Positions 1 through 11,328 are shown, counted from the stretch's first letter. The stretch: DNA of 64,000 bases from Salminus brasiliensis (GCF_030463535.1 NC_132881.1:3075526-3139525), one strand, 5' to 3'. A program made the numbers and translations. Notes: generated by a model from the letters alone, not told the origin.

Positions 1-1050
1 CCCTGGCCCCCTGCCCTGCACATTTTAGTGCCTTCCCTCCTTTAACACTCCCACTTTAACTCAACAATGGGCTGTTAATCAGTGTATTAGTTGGAGCAGT
101 TGGAACTGGGAAAACACTAAGAACTGCAGGACATTGGGCCTTCAGGGCCAGGGTTGAGAAATGATGCCCTAAAGGAGCCACTTCTTATACATGTCACATG
201 TCTAAGCATAGCATGGCAATTCTATCCAACCTTCAGGAGTCCTTCATATTTCTATAAAATAACAATTTCTCACAAATGCAGCAAACCATAAAAGCATAAG
301 CGCCTCAGCTGACTAAAAACTGTAGTAAAACTGTGGCATATAAATACACATGAGCAGCCAGGGCCCGCAGCAACGACCAGAACTGTAGGTTTCCAAAATG
401 GCTCAGAAATCATACAAAAATGAATCCGGCGCATAAGAACGAGTGGCTGTAAATTAAACATTCCAGATTGTGCTGAAACGAGGGGCAGCCCACGAATCAG
501 AGGCTGAAGTCTTCTGTAGAGCTTCTGCACACTTTCACAGCCACAGCTCCACCGAGAGCCGGAACTTTTACCCTCTGACAGATCAGAGCATGACCACATC
601 ACTGCCAGAGCAGAGAGCGATGTGACAGAGCCTGTGTACTGAAGTGCAGGAGGGGAAATGCAGGCGTTCTGCAGCTGCACTGCTGCACAAATGAATAAAG
701 TCTGGGATTCATTGTAGACCCCCAAAGACAGAGCTGGCCTGTTTGACCACCTTCTCACAGAATAATCTTAGTAAATAATGTCATTCTTTAATGTTCAAAA
801 ATAATTCAAAAATCACCCATCATTTCTCCACTTTCCAGTCAGAATTTGCTTGGTCATGTGTAAATGTGTGAATGTGCAGCTGATCAAGACGCTCTTCCTG
901 AGAAAAAGCAAAACAGTCTAATGAAACTGAAGCTCCTGCTGTTCTCGGAATACTGGACTGCCCACCTTAAATTCCAGACCTCAACATCAGTGTTTGGGAG
1001 GACTAGGATAAAGACTGCGTGCAGTCTGGCAGTATTACCTGTGGCTAGAT
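1..1050. other. No gene recognised; possible dispersed-repeat edge
   Basis: I see no splice-supported exon here. A 162-codon open frame on the minus strand (270-758) shows no recognisable domain and no family resemblance, so I do not call it. The first 175 bases, ending in a 'gggccagggttgagaaatga' type phrase, read like the edge of a dispersed repeat, but no second copy lies in this window to confirm it. Confidence 0.3.
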
Positions 1051-1185
1051 CTTTATCCAGTATGAATGCTTTGTGTATAGTCTGTACAGTCTGACAGTCT
1101 TAATTGTGGAGTGATTTTAAACCAGTATGAATCTGCAGTATGTGTCGTTTTCAGTCAATCATTTTAAAGCAGGGGTGGGCAGCTC

Positions 1186-1310
1186 TTGGAGGGCCCAATT
1201 TCTGCACGGTTTTGTGATTTTCCTGCTCAAGCACATCTGATTCAACTCCCCTGTTAATTACCAGGTTTAGTAAGTCTGTTAGAGCAGGGAAATTAGCCCT
1301 CAGATTCCCA
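1186..1310 (+). repeat. Dispersed repeat fragment (second copy near 35995-36115)
   Basis: The segment includes 'CCTGTTAATTACCAGGTTTA' followed by 'gtctgttagagcaggg'. Almost the same text occurs at about 36021-36062 inside a collagen intron. Both copies are followed or preceded by 'gctcacccctgc'-like or 'ggtgggcagctc'-like ends. This is a dispersed element of unknown class. Confidence 0.55.
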
Positions 1311-1362
1311 CCCTGTTGTAATCCAGTATGAATTTGCAGTGTAAACAGTTGCTACAGTCGGA

Positions 1363-1363
<1 letters not shown>

Positions 1364-1406
<43 letters not shown>

Positions 1407-1421
1407 ATAATAATAATAATA
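1364..1421. repeat. (ACT)n then (AAT)n microsatellite
   Basis: An uninterrupted ACT run of about 14 units passes directly into an AAT run of about 5 units. Confidence 0.95.
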
Positions 1422-1899
1422 GAGAGAGGTTTTACTCCTGTATGAATTTGCAGTGTGTAAAATTCTTACAGTTTAGAGTTGTGGAACTTTAATCCAGTAT
1501 GAATCTGCAGTGCCGGTGGTTCTTACAATTTTGTCATAGTAAATAGATTTTATTCCAGTATGAATTTGGAGTGTGTGCAGTTTTTACAATCTGACAGTAA
1601 TAACAGTAAAGAAATCTCAATCCAGTATGAATTTGCATTGTGTGCAGTTGATACAGTCTGAAAATAACAAACAGCAGAGGAATGCTAATTAAATTTAATG
1701 AATTAAAACAGTATATGGATTTTAATCCAGTATGAATGTGTTGCAGTGTGTGCATTTTTTTTAGAATGTGACAGTACTAATACTAGAGCGATTTTAATCC
1801 AGTATGAATGTGTTGCAGTGTGTCCCTTTTTTAGAATGTGACATTACTAATACAAAAGCAATTTTAATCCAGTATGAATTTGCAGTGGGTGTCCTTTTT

Positions 1900-3050
1900 A
1901 AAGCTTGAAAGAATTAATAGCAGTGGGAGTTCTGAGCGTGTTTACATTTATGGACTTCCCTTATTCTAGAACCAAATTTCCACCAAGATTAGCACACAGT
2001 CTTTGTTTGGTTGTATGTGGGACTGAAAAAGTGTTATTTGACCCCGTTTCTGGTGCAACATATTTAAAAGGTTCTGTAAAGAAGCATTTCACCAGGCAAC
2101 GGCACGAAAGCCCAGTGAAGAACTATCCAGAACCATTGTCTTTACATAGAAATCTTTACTAAGAAGAACTGCACACTGTACGCTCCCTACATACCATCTG
2201 AACCCCTCTCTTGTGGTCAGTTAGAGACTGTGGATCACCTGTCAATCACCTCTAGACCTTCATCAACGGTCAGTTTCTGGGGAAAGGTGGGTCTGCCTTT
2301 TACCTCGCTTTTTAATAACTGATGAAATAAACAGGTCTTTATGGGTAGACTTCCTCCCCATCCAACCAGTCAGGGTTTATACAGCGGCTTCCATTCTTCT
2401 GTAAAGCGCATAATCAGCAGCATTAGTAATTACAGTGGAACGTACTGGTTCACACTCCGCACTCCACCTAACGAACCTTTAAACTAAAGAGAAATCGGCT
2501 GTGCATTAAACATGGACTGGTGACACTGTTTAGTTTTAAGTGGTTGCAGAGGGCCTGGTGCTCTAACGGGACCTGGGGTTTGTTACTCACTCTAGACTTG
2601 ATTTAGGTGCTCTCGTCCATCCTGCTGTGAAGAGGAAGCTTCAGTGGAAACTGGGCTAAAATGGGCTTTTCAGCACAAAGGCAATTAAGGGCAATTTTAC
2701 AGTGAACCACAGTGAAGTGAAGTTTACAGAGGGATCATTTTAGACCAATTTGCATCAAAAAAGATGAACTGCCTCACTATTCTTCTCACGGGGAAGAAAA
2801 AAGGGAGATGCTTGAACATTGCGAGCTTTCAGAAATAAAGGCCAGCGCCCCACTTTCCTCAGAGCGAGTACTTATGTAAATTTCATTATGTAATGATCGT
2901 CAGTCCACTCGCTCTCTTTGTTAATTAATGCTGTGGCTCTCTTTCCAGCTCTGACGGAGCAAATGCTTTACACTGCAAACTCAAAATGACTGTTTTACAA
3001 TAGAAGAATAAGAAGTATAAGGAGCAGTATTTATATTACTAATAACTAAA
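1900..3050. other. No gene recognised
   Basis: Both strands were read. There is an open frame of 85 codons (1905-2162, plus) without recognisable motifs and no paired splice sites of interest. No repeat family used elsewhere in the window is visible here. Confidence 0.4.
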
Positions 3051-3059
3051 CTAAAGAAT

Positions 3060-4010
3060 ATTGCTATCGCTATTGTCGCTACTACTGCTAAAGCTAAAGC
3101 TAAATATAACATTACAGTTCTCATCAGTTAACTTATTGCCGTAACTGCAGTGATTACAGCTGGTACCATCAGAACAACTGCTCTTACCATCACTAAAGCT
3201 ATTACTACAGCACTCTGCTACTATCACAATGATCACTATCACTACTATTACTATCACTACATCACAATTATGACCATCACAACAGGTATAACAGTTATTA
3301 CCATCACTAGAGTGATCATCATTTTTATCATCACAATAACTGCTGTTACCATGACTACAGACACTATCTACTACTAACACAATGATTACGGTCACAATAA
3401 CTATTATCACCACTATTACTGTCACTACATCATTTATCACCACAATGACAACTGTTTCCATCACCACAGCCACTATTACTATCTACAACTTTCACAGTGA
3501 TCACTATCACAATAACTACCATCACATTACCATCACAACCATCATTACCATCACTACAGTGATCACAGTTTTTACCATCACAATAACAGCTGTTACTATG
3601 ACTACAAACACTACTATCTCCAACGATCACAATGATTACTGTTACAATAACTCCTAACTACTACATGACAACTATTACCATCACTACAGACACTATTACT
3701 ATCTACTACAATCACAATGATACCATCACAATAACTACCATCACTACTACAATGATCACAATTATTCCCATAATAACTTAAATGACCATTACAATCATCA
3801 CCATCACAATCACGATCTAAAGAAATTATTATTACCATCACAACCATCACTATCACTACTATTACCATCACAATTGTCCTCACGACAATTGCCAGAATGA
3901 TTACTATCAGAATAACTATTATAATTACTCACAAATATAACATCCCAATAACTACTAGGACCATCAGTACCATTATCAATGATTACTTTCATGATCACAA
4001 ATGACATCAC
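3060..4010. repeat. Low-complexity triplet-like repeat (ATCACCACT-rich)
   Basis: About 950 bases are built from shuffled ATC, ACT, ATT, ACA and ACC triplets, for example 'ttaccatcacaataactacc'. The composition makes several frames open on both strands, giving His/Thr/Ile-rich or Asp/Ser/Val-rich translations. These are artefacts of the repeat. It is best read as a decayed simple-sequence array. Confidence 0.85.
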
Positions 4011-4173
4011 AGTAATTACTATGACATCTCCAGGTGTCCTGCTGTTGTGTCTTGTTGGTACATTTTAACAAGTGTACGTCTTTCACTTAAGTACGGCGTG
4101 TGTGTCGTTTTTCCACTGTTGGTTACTACGGCTACAACTACCACTACCACCGCTGCTGCCACTACTAAGCAAA

Positions 4174-4174
<1 letters not shown>

Positions 4175-4226
<52 letters not shown>

Positions 4227-4252
4227 CACACTCACACTCACACTCACACTCA
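4175..4252. repeat. (AC)n followed by (ACACTC)n microsatellite
   Basis: About 22 AC units are followed by six ACACTC hexamers ending in 'actcagtgcagg'. The hexamer looks like a derived variant of the dinucleotide that spread locally. Confidence 0.95.
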
Positions 4253-4685
4253 GTGCAGGCCTTTATGGGAGTGTTTATTGTTTGTTTGGTAATAATGTGT
4301 GTTCAGTACCGTGTCCCATACAGCCCCTCACCCTTCTGTCAAATAAGGCTTGTGTCAGCACAAAACACACACAGTCTAGCGTTAGCTGCTTTCCCCACGA
4401 GGAGGCCTGACTTAACATCACATAAGTAACACACACTCTCCCTCCCGCTCTCTCGCTCTCTCGCTCTCCTTTGTTTTGAGAGGGCTCTGTTGTACCTGAC
4501 AGCACGTCATGCACTCAGAAGATCAGAAACACTCGTCATCTTTGATGCCACACCATCACCCAGGATGATCAAAGCATGGAATCAGCAAACAACACACATG
4601 CACACACGCACACACTTGCAGTAGTCCATTCCAAGTCCTTTGACCCAGTTGTATTGTGCTCATCCATAAGTCAACTTTCAGTAAC

Positions 4686-4689
<4 letters not shown>

Positions 4690-4727
<38 letters not shown>
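4690..4727. repeat. (AC)n microsatellite
   Basis: About 19 uninterrupted AC units lie upstream of the polypyrimidine region that precedes the first visible fndc5 exon. Confidence 0.95.
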
Positions 4728-4728
<1 letters not shown>

Positions 4729-4769
4729 AATCCCACTGAGGTTTTATACACAGTAATAATACAGTGCTA

Positions 4770-5193
4770 ACTCTTTTTCTGTCTTCTATCTCCCTCTGTT
4801 GTCCTTCTGTCTCCGCCCTTCCTGTCTTCCATCACGATCTGTCATCTGTAATCTTTCTCTTTCTTCCATCTCCCTCTGTCTCTTATCTGTCTCCGTCTCC
4901 ATCTCCTGTCTGTCTCTCGTCGCCCTCCTGTCTACGGTCGTCCTCCTCTCTCCCTTATGTCATAATTCTCTGTCTTCCTTACCCCTCTGTCTTCCGTCTC
5001 CCATCTGTCATCCTTCTTTCTTCCACCTCCCTCTGTCTACTGTCTATCGCCATCTCCGCCTGTCTCCCATCTCCCATCTCCCTCTGTCTTCCATCTCCTT
5101 CTGTCTTCCGTCTCCTTGTCTCCTCTCTGTACCGTCTTCTTCTGTACATCTCCATCTCCCTCTCTCCCACCCTCTTTCTCTCTCTATCTGAAG
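4770..5193 (+). repeat. Polypyrimidine minisatellite at an fndc5 splice acceptor
   Basis: About 420 bases are almost pure C/T, made of jumbled 'ctccctctgtcttccatctc' units. They end in 'ctatctgaag', whose AG is the acceptor of the exon starting at 5194. The long open frames here exist because the tract has few stop triplets and are not coding evidence. Confidence 0.85.
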
Positions 5194-5309
5194 ACAGTTT
5201 AGCTCCTCCTGTGAATGTGTCAATCAGGGACCTGAAGGCTAACTCTGCTGCTGTGACATGGGACATCCCCGATGCAGAGCCGGTCATTGGATTTGCCATC
5301 ACCCAGCAG
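5194..5309 (+). CDS. fndc5: fndc5 exon, first half of the fibronectin III domain
   Basis: The acceptor is 'ctgaag' and the donor is 'CAGCAG|gtacac'. The exon enters in phase 1 and leaves in phase 0. The translation begins DSLAPPVNVSIRDLKANSAA and ends IGFAITQQ. It holds the N-glycosylation sequon NVS and the conserved Trp of the domain (VTWDIPD). Confidence 0.93.
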
Positions 5310-8300
5310 GTACACAGAGAGATCAGTCTTTCCTCAGATCAGTCAGTTTCCTCAGATCTTACATTTTCAGACCGTATCTGTTTTAAGATAGATGTTCATG
5401 GTTTACATACATGGCATACTTACAAAACACTTCATCAGTAATACATGCACAGACATTCCTCTGATAAGACCTAAAGCAGGTATAGTCCAAGACTTTATCC
5501 CCTACACCCGTGACGTACAGAAGAGGAGCAGCCAAATACTGCCAGCCCTCAATCAGGCCATCCTCTGAACCACACAATACAAAGCTCTCCACAGATGCTC
5601 AGCCAACCTCTCACTGGCCAATCAGCTTCCTTCAGAGCCATCATCAAAAAACAAAGTGATAAAAAGAAAAAGTAAATCTCCAAAACAGATCAAGTCAAAC
5701 CTTCAAACTGGCCTTCCAGGAGATTTAACCCTTTATAGCCAAGTTTGTCATATCTGATACATACTTTAGTTGTTTTTGAGGAGTTTGTAACATCAGTGCG
5801 ATAAATCAGTAATAATTAAATATTACAAAATAGTTTTATTATTTAGCTAGATAGGCAAATATAATTAATAACATGAATAAGAAAACACAATTCTATGCAA
5901 TCCCCTGGTGGATTATCTGTGCACTGCATCTGTGCACCAGAAAAATACATACAGGTTTCTAAGAGAAGTGCTATAAAGATTTATGTTATAAAACAATTTA
6001 ATTTCTGCATATTAATCATTTAATACATTTATTTAAAATATTGAATACTTTTGGAATCATTTAAAACCTGCAAATGACTGTTGAATACTACTAATAACAA
6101 TAATAATGTAAAGGTTATCAAACATTTTAGCCATATTAATATATTCCTGTATGGAAAATAAATGTATGTAATTTATTTTACATAATCAATAATTAATATT
6201 ACAATTATATTATTTCTAACATTTGAATAATATTGTAAGTAATAAAAATAATAATCAATAATTAAACCCGAGAGGCAGGTGGGTGTTGATGGAGGTGAGT
6301 ATGGTGAACAGTAGTGGAGGGGGGGTAACTTCTTCCTTTCTTCCTTCACACAGAAGAAGGATGTGCGCATGCTACGCTTCATACAGGAAGTGAACACGAC
6401 CACTCGGAGCTGTGCATTATGGGATTTGGAGGCAGACACGGACTACATTGTGCACGTGCAGTCTATCAGTGTGCATGGAACCAGCCCGCCCAGCGAGCCG
6501 CTGCGCTTCAGAACACCAAAGGAAGCAGACAGACAGGCCTCTAAGAGCAAAGGTATTTATACACCTAAGCACACCCCAACCACACCCCACTACCCACACC
6601 CCACCCACTATTCAAGTCCTTAAACTCCACAGAACTCCAAATGGTTCCAGGATGGAAGTCTTCATTTCTATAATGTAAACCTAAGCAGTTTGTGGTTCTA
6701 TAGTCGAACAGTAAACACCGTACAGAACAGCTGGAGAATTGATTGACATCAAAGTGTTTAGAGTCAGACCCTAGAAGAAGGTTCTTGACTCTTACATCTC
6801 TCTCGAAGAACCAAACGCAGTCCTTCTATGCCCAAAGAACCACCTGCAGCACCTTTAAGAGTGTACTAGTCTTACGGCCTAAAGGTTTAGAGGAACTTTT
6901 GGAGGGTCTTCAATTTGAAACTGTGGAGGAACCCCTTAAGGTGCTTTGAGGAACCTTCAACCATTTTATTTAAAGGTTCCTCAAAGCAACAAAGGTTCCT
7001 CCACAGTTTCAAACTGAAGACCCTCCAAAAGTTCCTCAAGGATCTTCTACTTTTCACAGTGTAATGGCCTTTTCGAATCCCGAGCCATGCCGCTTTGCCA
7101 TCAGTGGCCAGAGTCCGAGAAGGCACAATCAGCCTTACTCTCTCTAGATGGCGCTTTCGCCCCTGGTGATCTGGCCCTTTTCCTGTAGGCTACCCGGCAA
7201 TGCTGCATTGATGGCAGTTCAAAAAATACAAATGGCTGGCTGGCTTCACATATATCAGAGGAGACCCTCTTCGTGTCAGGAGCATCACTAGCTCTAGGGG
7301 GAGCTATAAACAGGTGGGTTAATTGGCAAGAAAATGTCAGTACTACAGTGCACACCGCCACAGCCTTGAACCCTAGACTCGGGTCCTGGCCAGCATGTTC
7401 CTTAATCCAAGGTTCTTCATAAAGGTGAAGAAGATGAATGAAAGGCATCAGATGTTAGCGCCTGACGCTGTATCAGCTCCCAGATCAGAGAGGGAACACA
7501 CAGCTTGTTGGTGCTTTAGCTCTAAATCTCTCTAGTGGCTTCCTGACAAAACGCCCTTGGTTTGAAGCAGGACTGATGGAGCTGGTTAGCATGCAGTGAC
7601 CGGCTCCTGCTGTCCCACTCTCTAACGCCTTCAGAATCAATATCAGTGATCCGACATGTGGTATTTGCTGGACGCCACTTTCTCTCGGTTAGCCGGCACC
7701 GAGGGAGACTAATTGGGGATTCTGTGGGTTTCCTCTCAGCACTTTTGTCCTCTCATCTGTACTTACCTGGAATTTTAAAAGGTGCTGGCAGAGATTCACT
7801 GAGGCCAGACGACGTTCCCTACAGCATTGTGAAATGTCAGATTCTAATAGTGTGGTACACCTTTTATAGTCCTTCAAAATTCATTACAGGAGCAGAAACA
7901 TCTTATTTAAGCCACACTCTTACCAAAAAGCCTTCAGTCAAGGACCAAACTGAGGTATAGAAGATATATAATAATCTTCTATATAACATATTATATATAT
8001 ATTCTTATTTTTTATCATAACTTGTCCCACAGTTTTCAAGATAGACACCGTTCCAAGTCCAAATTGTTCATTCTGATTGTGAGGTTCTGATTGTGAGGTT
8101 CCACATGGAGTACCTCAGCAATCACTTGACAACCCCCTGAGACACCATGGCAACATTATAGCAACCACTTGGGAATCCATAGCAACACTATAGCAGTCAC
8201 CTCATAACCACTTAGCAACGCCATTGCAAACCCCTGGGATAGCATTGCGATCACCTTACAACACTGTAGCACCCACCTGGCAAGCACTTAGCAACACCAC

Positions 8301-11009
8301 AGTAAACACCTGGGATACCATAGCAACCACTAGGCAACACCATAGGAACCACTTGGCAACACCATAGGAACCACCTAAGATACTGCAGTAACACCATACT
8401 GACCCCCACCCCTTGCAACATCATAGCAACAACTTACTGACCACAAGGCAACACCATAGCAACCACCTGGGAAACCATAATAACCACCTACCAACACCAT
8501 AGCAACCACTAACCACTAAGCAACATCATAGAAACCACCTGGGATATCACAGCAACCACATAGCAACAGCCTAGCTACTACATGGAAGTGGAATCCACTT
8601 TTCTAGTTTTCAATGCGGTTTTCAATATTTCAAATATTCTTGGAAAAAGAATACAACAAGATCCCCTCAGAAATATGAGGAATTCTGGATATTACTTTCA
8701 TTGCACCAGCATTCTCGATGCTATACAGCCTGTTGAGTCAGATTAGAAACGTACTTTCTTCTGGGTACTCATTAAATACATTACAGTGTTATGTGCAGGT
8801 TTGGACACCAAAGGCCAAAAAAATAGTAAAAAGTAGTAAAACACAGCCGTCCTCTTTTCAGCTTCAGCCTTTTGAAGGATAGTTTGATATTTGCATCCAG
8901 GATTTGCTGGTGTTTTGTGGAAGCCATTGCCCCCCCAACCCCCACCTGTGCAATACCGCCAATGCCACTTGGCAGCAACACCACCCCACAACATGATACA
9001 TCCACCCCCATGCTTCACAGTTGGCAAGGTATTCTCTTATCATGAGGTGCAGTCCATTTGTTTCTCCAAAAGAACCTTTGCCGATTGTGGACAAAGAGCT
9101 TTTAACCACCAGCCCATGGCACTCATTTCCCATACTGCTGGCTTGTCTAGATGCTCTCAAGACCTCTTCTTCTTGTGGAATGGTGCACCATCCTTTTTAC
9201 TGAGCTAAACGTTCATGCAGTTACCAGCATCCCAGCCTCTTGAAGTGCCATTTCTTAACAACGTGCGAAAGTGTTGGCGACATGCCTCAATCCTGAGGAA
9301 TAGATGTGCAGTGTAGTATCATATATTAGCTGTGTGCGTTGTGGTAATCTGACGCTTGCAATTTCTGCCCTCCTCTCAGACGAAGTCACCATGGAAGAAG
9401 TGGGACAGACCACTCAACTCAGGGCGGGGGAGCTCATAATCATTGTGGTGGTGCTAATCATGTGGGCAGGTAAGGGCTGTATCGATAGAATAACCGTCGA
9501 ATGACACAAAATTCAGTAGCTCCAAGTCTTCAACAAGCTGCTAGTGAAACGTGAGGAGTAGTAGATGTGAGAATAACTGGACACAGGCAGATAGGGAACA
9601 TGTGAAACAGTGGAAGGCTTAATTGAGTTCAATCAAGGACATGGACCAGACAACTGTATACAGCACTTGGACACTGGTAAATAAGGCATGGCTACATGAA
9701 CACAGGCTAATGGGGTGTAGTTAATTGGATGCATGTCAATAGGGTGAGTCTCTAGAGTCTGACCGAACGATAGTTGGAGGGCCGGCTAACAGGTAAATCA
9801 AGTGAGGTTAACTCTACACACAGTACAACTCATCTGGCCAGGTTTCCAGTGTTGCCTACATCCCTTCTTCTCAATTCTTCCCTTATAGTTTTCTTTCCTT
9901 GTCCTCGTTCCTCCATCAGGTGTGATCGCCCTCTTCTGTCGCCAGTACGACATCATCAAAGACAACGAGCCCAACAACAACAAAGATAAAGCCAAGAATT
10001 CCTCAGAGTGCAGTACCCCTGAGCACCCGACGGGTGGGCTGTTGCGGAGCAAGGTATAACCGCACGTCCTCTACCCTCCCCCCACCTCAAGAGCTCAGAG
10101 GACTACAGGCAGGTGAAATGGGTCGAATCTCGAACGTCATTTACCACAGTTCCATTGGATCATCCCAAACCAAAAGCTCCATTTTACTAAACAGTTTAGT
10201 TTAGTGTATGCAAAAAGGTTGATTGAGTTAATAACTGCCATCAGTAATAAGCAAATACCATAGTTTTGTCACATTTCTGGCCAAATTAGGTCACTCTCCA
10301 TATGCCACAGTGTGGGGGCGCTGTGGGAGCTCACCGATTTGTGATTTCATGCTCTGAAAACAGGTGGGGGAAAAAGCAAGGCCACCCTGTGAGTTTAGTA
10401 ATGCACTGGGTTACCTGGATGTTCCTGAAAACAGTGGAAAACACCCCTAAGGCCATTCGCTTGAGTCTGTGCATCTCAGATTTGAGGCTTTATCCTCTAA
10501 ACAGGTGTGATTTGAGCCTCAATTAGCTGGAAGATAGTTTGTGCTCTGGCGTTTAGCCTTCTAACTAATGTATCCAAGCCTAGATAGCCGGCTACGAGAC
10601 CAAGCACAGCAGAACCGGTCTTTATTTAGCTTCATAAAATCAGTTTCAGCTTCACTGACATTCTTCATAGCAGCTAGGCCCTTAATATTCATTCAGACGT
10701 CACCTCAGTTCCCATTCCAAGGCCCATTCCGCTGAAGGACATGCCGTCAGAAGCTTTGAAGGGCATCAACTGGTCATTTACAGCATCTATCACATTTATT
10801 GGGACGTCGTCAAGGCTACTAATGCTCCCATTAAGCATGAACACATTCGCCATGATGAAATACATTACCCTTCTATGATCCTACCACTCATTCCTCAGAG
10901 TTTAACATTCATGCTCTCTCCCTCTTTTTCTGCAACCCGTCAACAGCAGTTCCCCAAGAACACCACCGACGGCAAGCTGTCGCCATCCGTAACCATTATC
11001 GAAGTGTGA
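5194..11009 (+). CDS. fndc5: fndc5: fibronectin type III domain protein 5 (irisin precursor), 5' exon missing
   Basis: This is a type I membrane protein; in mammals its ectodomain is shed as irisin. Joined coding: 5194-5309, 6354-6552, 9380-9469, 9920-10053, 10950-11009. All introns are GT-AG with matching phases. With one base supplied by the absent first exon this makes 199 residues plus stop. The fibronectin III domain spans the first two exons and has sequons NVS and NTT. A stalk follows, then a transmembrane helix split across the third and fourth exons, then a tail beginning FCRQYDIIKDNEPNNN. 'KKDVRMLRF' and 'GGLLRSK' match FNDC5 rather than FNDC4. The signal-peptide exon was not found and may lie left of the window. 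I cannot tell which teleost duplicate (fndc5a or fndc5b) this is. Confidence 0.93.
5310..6353. other. fndc5 intron, AT-rich, no other feature
   Basis: The intron runs from the gtacac donor to 'ccttcacacag'. Its middle (5740-6290) is strongly AT-rich. I see no further exon or repeat in it. Confidence 0.7.
6354..6552 (+). CDS. fndc5: fndc5 exon, second half of the fibronectin III domain
   Basis: The exon begins KKDVRMLRFIQEVNTTTRSC and ends EADRQASKSK, with donor 'AAAG|gtattt'; phase 0 to phase 1. It carries the NTT sequon and the core 'DYIVHVQSISVHG'. This region is nearly identical to mammalian irisin, which is the main reason for calling fndc5. Confidence 0.95.
6891..7036. repeat. Near-perfect inverted repeat (foldback), about 66-bp arms
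   Basis: The arm 6891-6957 (starting aggaacttttggagggtctt) is the reverse complement, with few mismatches, of 6972-7036. A loop of about 14 bases separates them. It lies in an fndc5 intron. A miniature foldback transposon is the likeliest origin. Confidence 0.85.
7060..7340 (+). mobile_element. tRNA-derived SINE copy (family A)
   Basis: A B-box-like 'TTTCGAATCCC' is followed by 'gccatcagtggccagagtcc' and a tail ending 'gcatcactagctctaggggg'. Related copies in the window: 13195-13330 and 49872-50150 (plus), 15130-15420 and 50800-51020 (minus). The family assignment rests on these internal matches; the tRNA origin is inferred from the B box. Confidence 0.6.
7450..8095. other. fndc5 intron stretch, nothing recognised
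   Basis: No exon or known repeat is visible. A short tandem duplication of 'gattgtgaggttct' sits at 8077-8102. Confidence 0.5.
8100..8590 (+). repeat. Degenerate CATAGCAACCACC minisatellite (locus 1)
   Basis: Imperfect units such as 'ccatagcaaccacctgggat' and 'acttagcaacaccatagcaa' recur every 20-45 bases. The same family occurs at 47640-47740 and 48680-49190 (same strand) and at 14560-14720 (opposite strand). Confidence 0.8.
8770..9290 (-). mobile_element. Decayed Tc1-like transposon fragment
   Basis: The minus strand encodes [18 protein letters not shown], the conserved Tc1-family transposase segment. Fragments resembling the downstream residues follow in shifted frames. Stops and frameshifts break it, so it is a dead copy. 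No complete terminal repeats were identified. Confidence 0.7.
9380..9469 (+). CDS. fndc5: fndc5 exon, stalk and start of the transmembrane helix
   Basis: The acceptor is 'cctctcag' and the donor is 'GCAG|gtaagg'; phase 1 to phase 1. Translation: DEVTMEEVGQTTQLRAGE followed by LIIIVVVLIMWAG. The hydrophobic run is the outer part of the membrane helix, just after the stalk where ectodomain shedding is thought to occur in mammals. Confidence 0.94.
9920..10053 (+). CDS. fndc5: fndc5 exon, end of the membrane helix and cytoplasmic tail
   Basis: The acceptor is 'ctccatcag' and the donor is 'AGCAAG|gtataa'; phase 1 to phase 0. Translation: VIALFCRQYDIIKDNEPNNN, then a polar tail ending STPEHPTGGLLRSK. 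If the donor is not used, the frame reads one more codon (GTA, Val) and stops at TAA (10057-10059). That gives a tail ending LLRSKV, very like the human LLRSKI end. Confidence 0.94.
10054..10949. other. Last fndc5 intron, nothing recognised
   Basis: This is plain intronic sequence between a GT donor and the tandem acceptor at 10945-10949. No other exon or repeat is visible. Confidence 0.6.
10950..11009 (+). CDS. fndc5: fndc5 terminal coding exon
   Basis: Translation: FPKNTTDGKLSPSVTIIEV, stop TGA at 11007-11009. The acceptor region reads 'caacagcag', a NAGNAG pair. The downstream AG gives the start at 10950; the upstream AG would start at 10947 and add one Gln. The hydrophobic carboxyl end (IIEV) could suit a PDZ-type ligand, which is inference only. 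Confidence 0.88.
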   Translation, partial: FPKNTTDGKLSPSVTIIEV

Positions 11010-11328
11010 TGGGATGCATTTCTTCAACAAAAAGACTAAAGCTTTAGCACACAGCTGCTCCAGCTGAGAGCATCTGCTCGCTGGGATGAGCCAGGTATTG
11101 TGGCGATTGGCCCCAGCAAGCCTCCGAACTGGGCCGGAAGAACTGCAGGCCTGGCCTCAGTGAAAGGCCTCGCTGAAAGGCCACAGAGCGCCTCCCCTCC
11201 AGCCTCCAGGGGTTTCGGGGGATAAAAGCCAAGCGTCGTGGCTGGCCTGCAGAGAGGTGATTAACTCAGCCAGGGAGCCACGGAACGAAAAGCAGGGCAG
11301 GACGATGGGCTTTTCTCCGCTCCTTATC

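Larger units (their letters stand above)
1057..1890 (+). repeat. Degenerate minisatellite, about 60-70 bp period
   Basis: The phrase 'CCAGTATGAATTTGCAGTGT' recurs with mutations near 1057, 1118, 1322, 1437, 1492, 1553, 1620, 1728, 1799 and 1869. Each copy is followed by a 'ttacagtctgacagtaataa'-like stretch. The spacing is mostly 55-110 bases. A microsatellite and a dispersed-repeat fragment interrupt the array. Open frames across it are by-products of the repetition. Confidence 0.8.

Noticed and set aside
270..758. 162-codon open frame on the minus strand
   Set aside because: No recognisable domain, no splice context and Cys/Ser-rich random-looking composition. Length alone is not enough.
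3051..4010. Several overlapping open frames on both strands
   Set aside because: They follow from the triplet-like simple repeat and translate to low-complexity Thr/Ile/His or Ser/Asp/Val runs.
1..5190. Search for the fndc5 signal-peptide exon
   Set aside because: No ATG plus hydrophobic stretch with a phase-1 donor was convincing. The exon probably lies upstream of the window.
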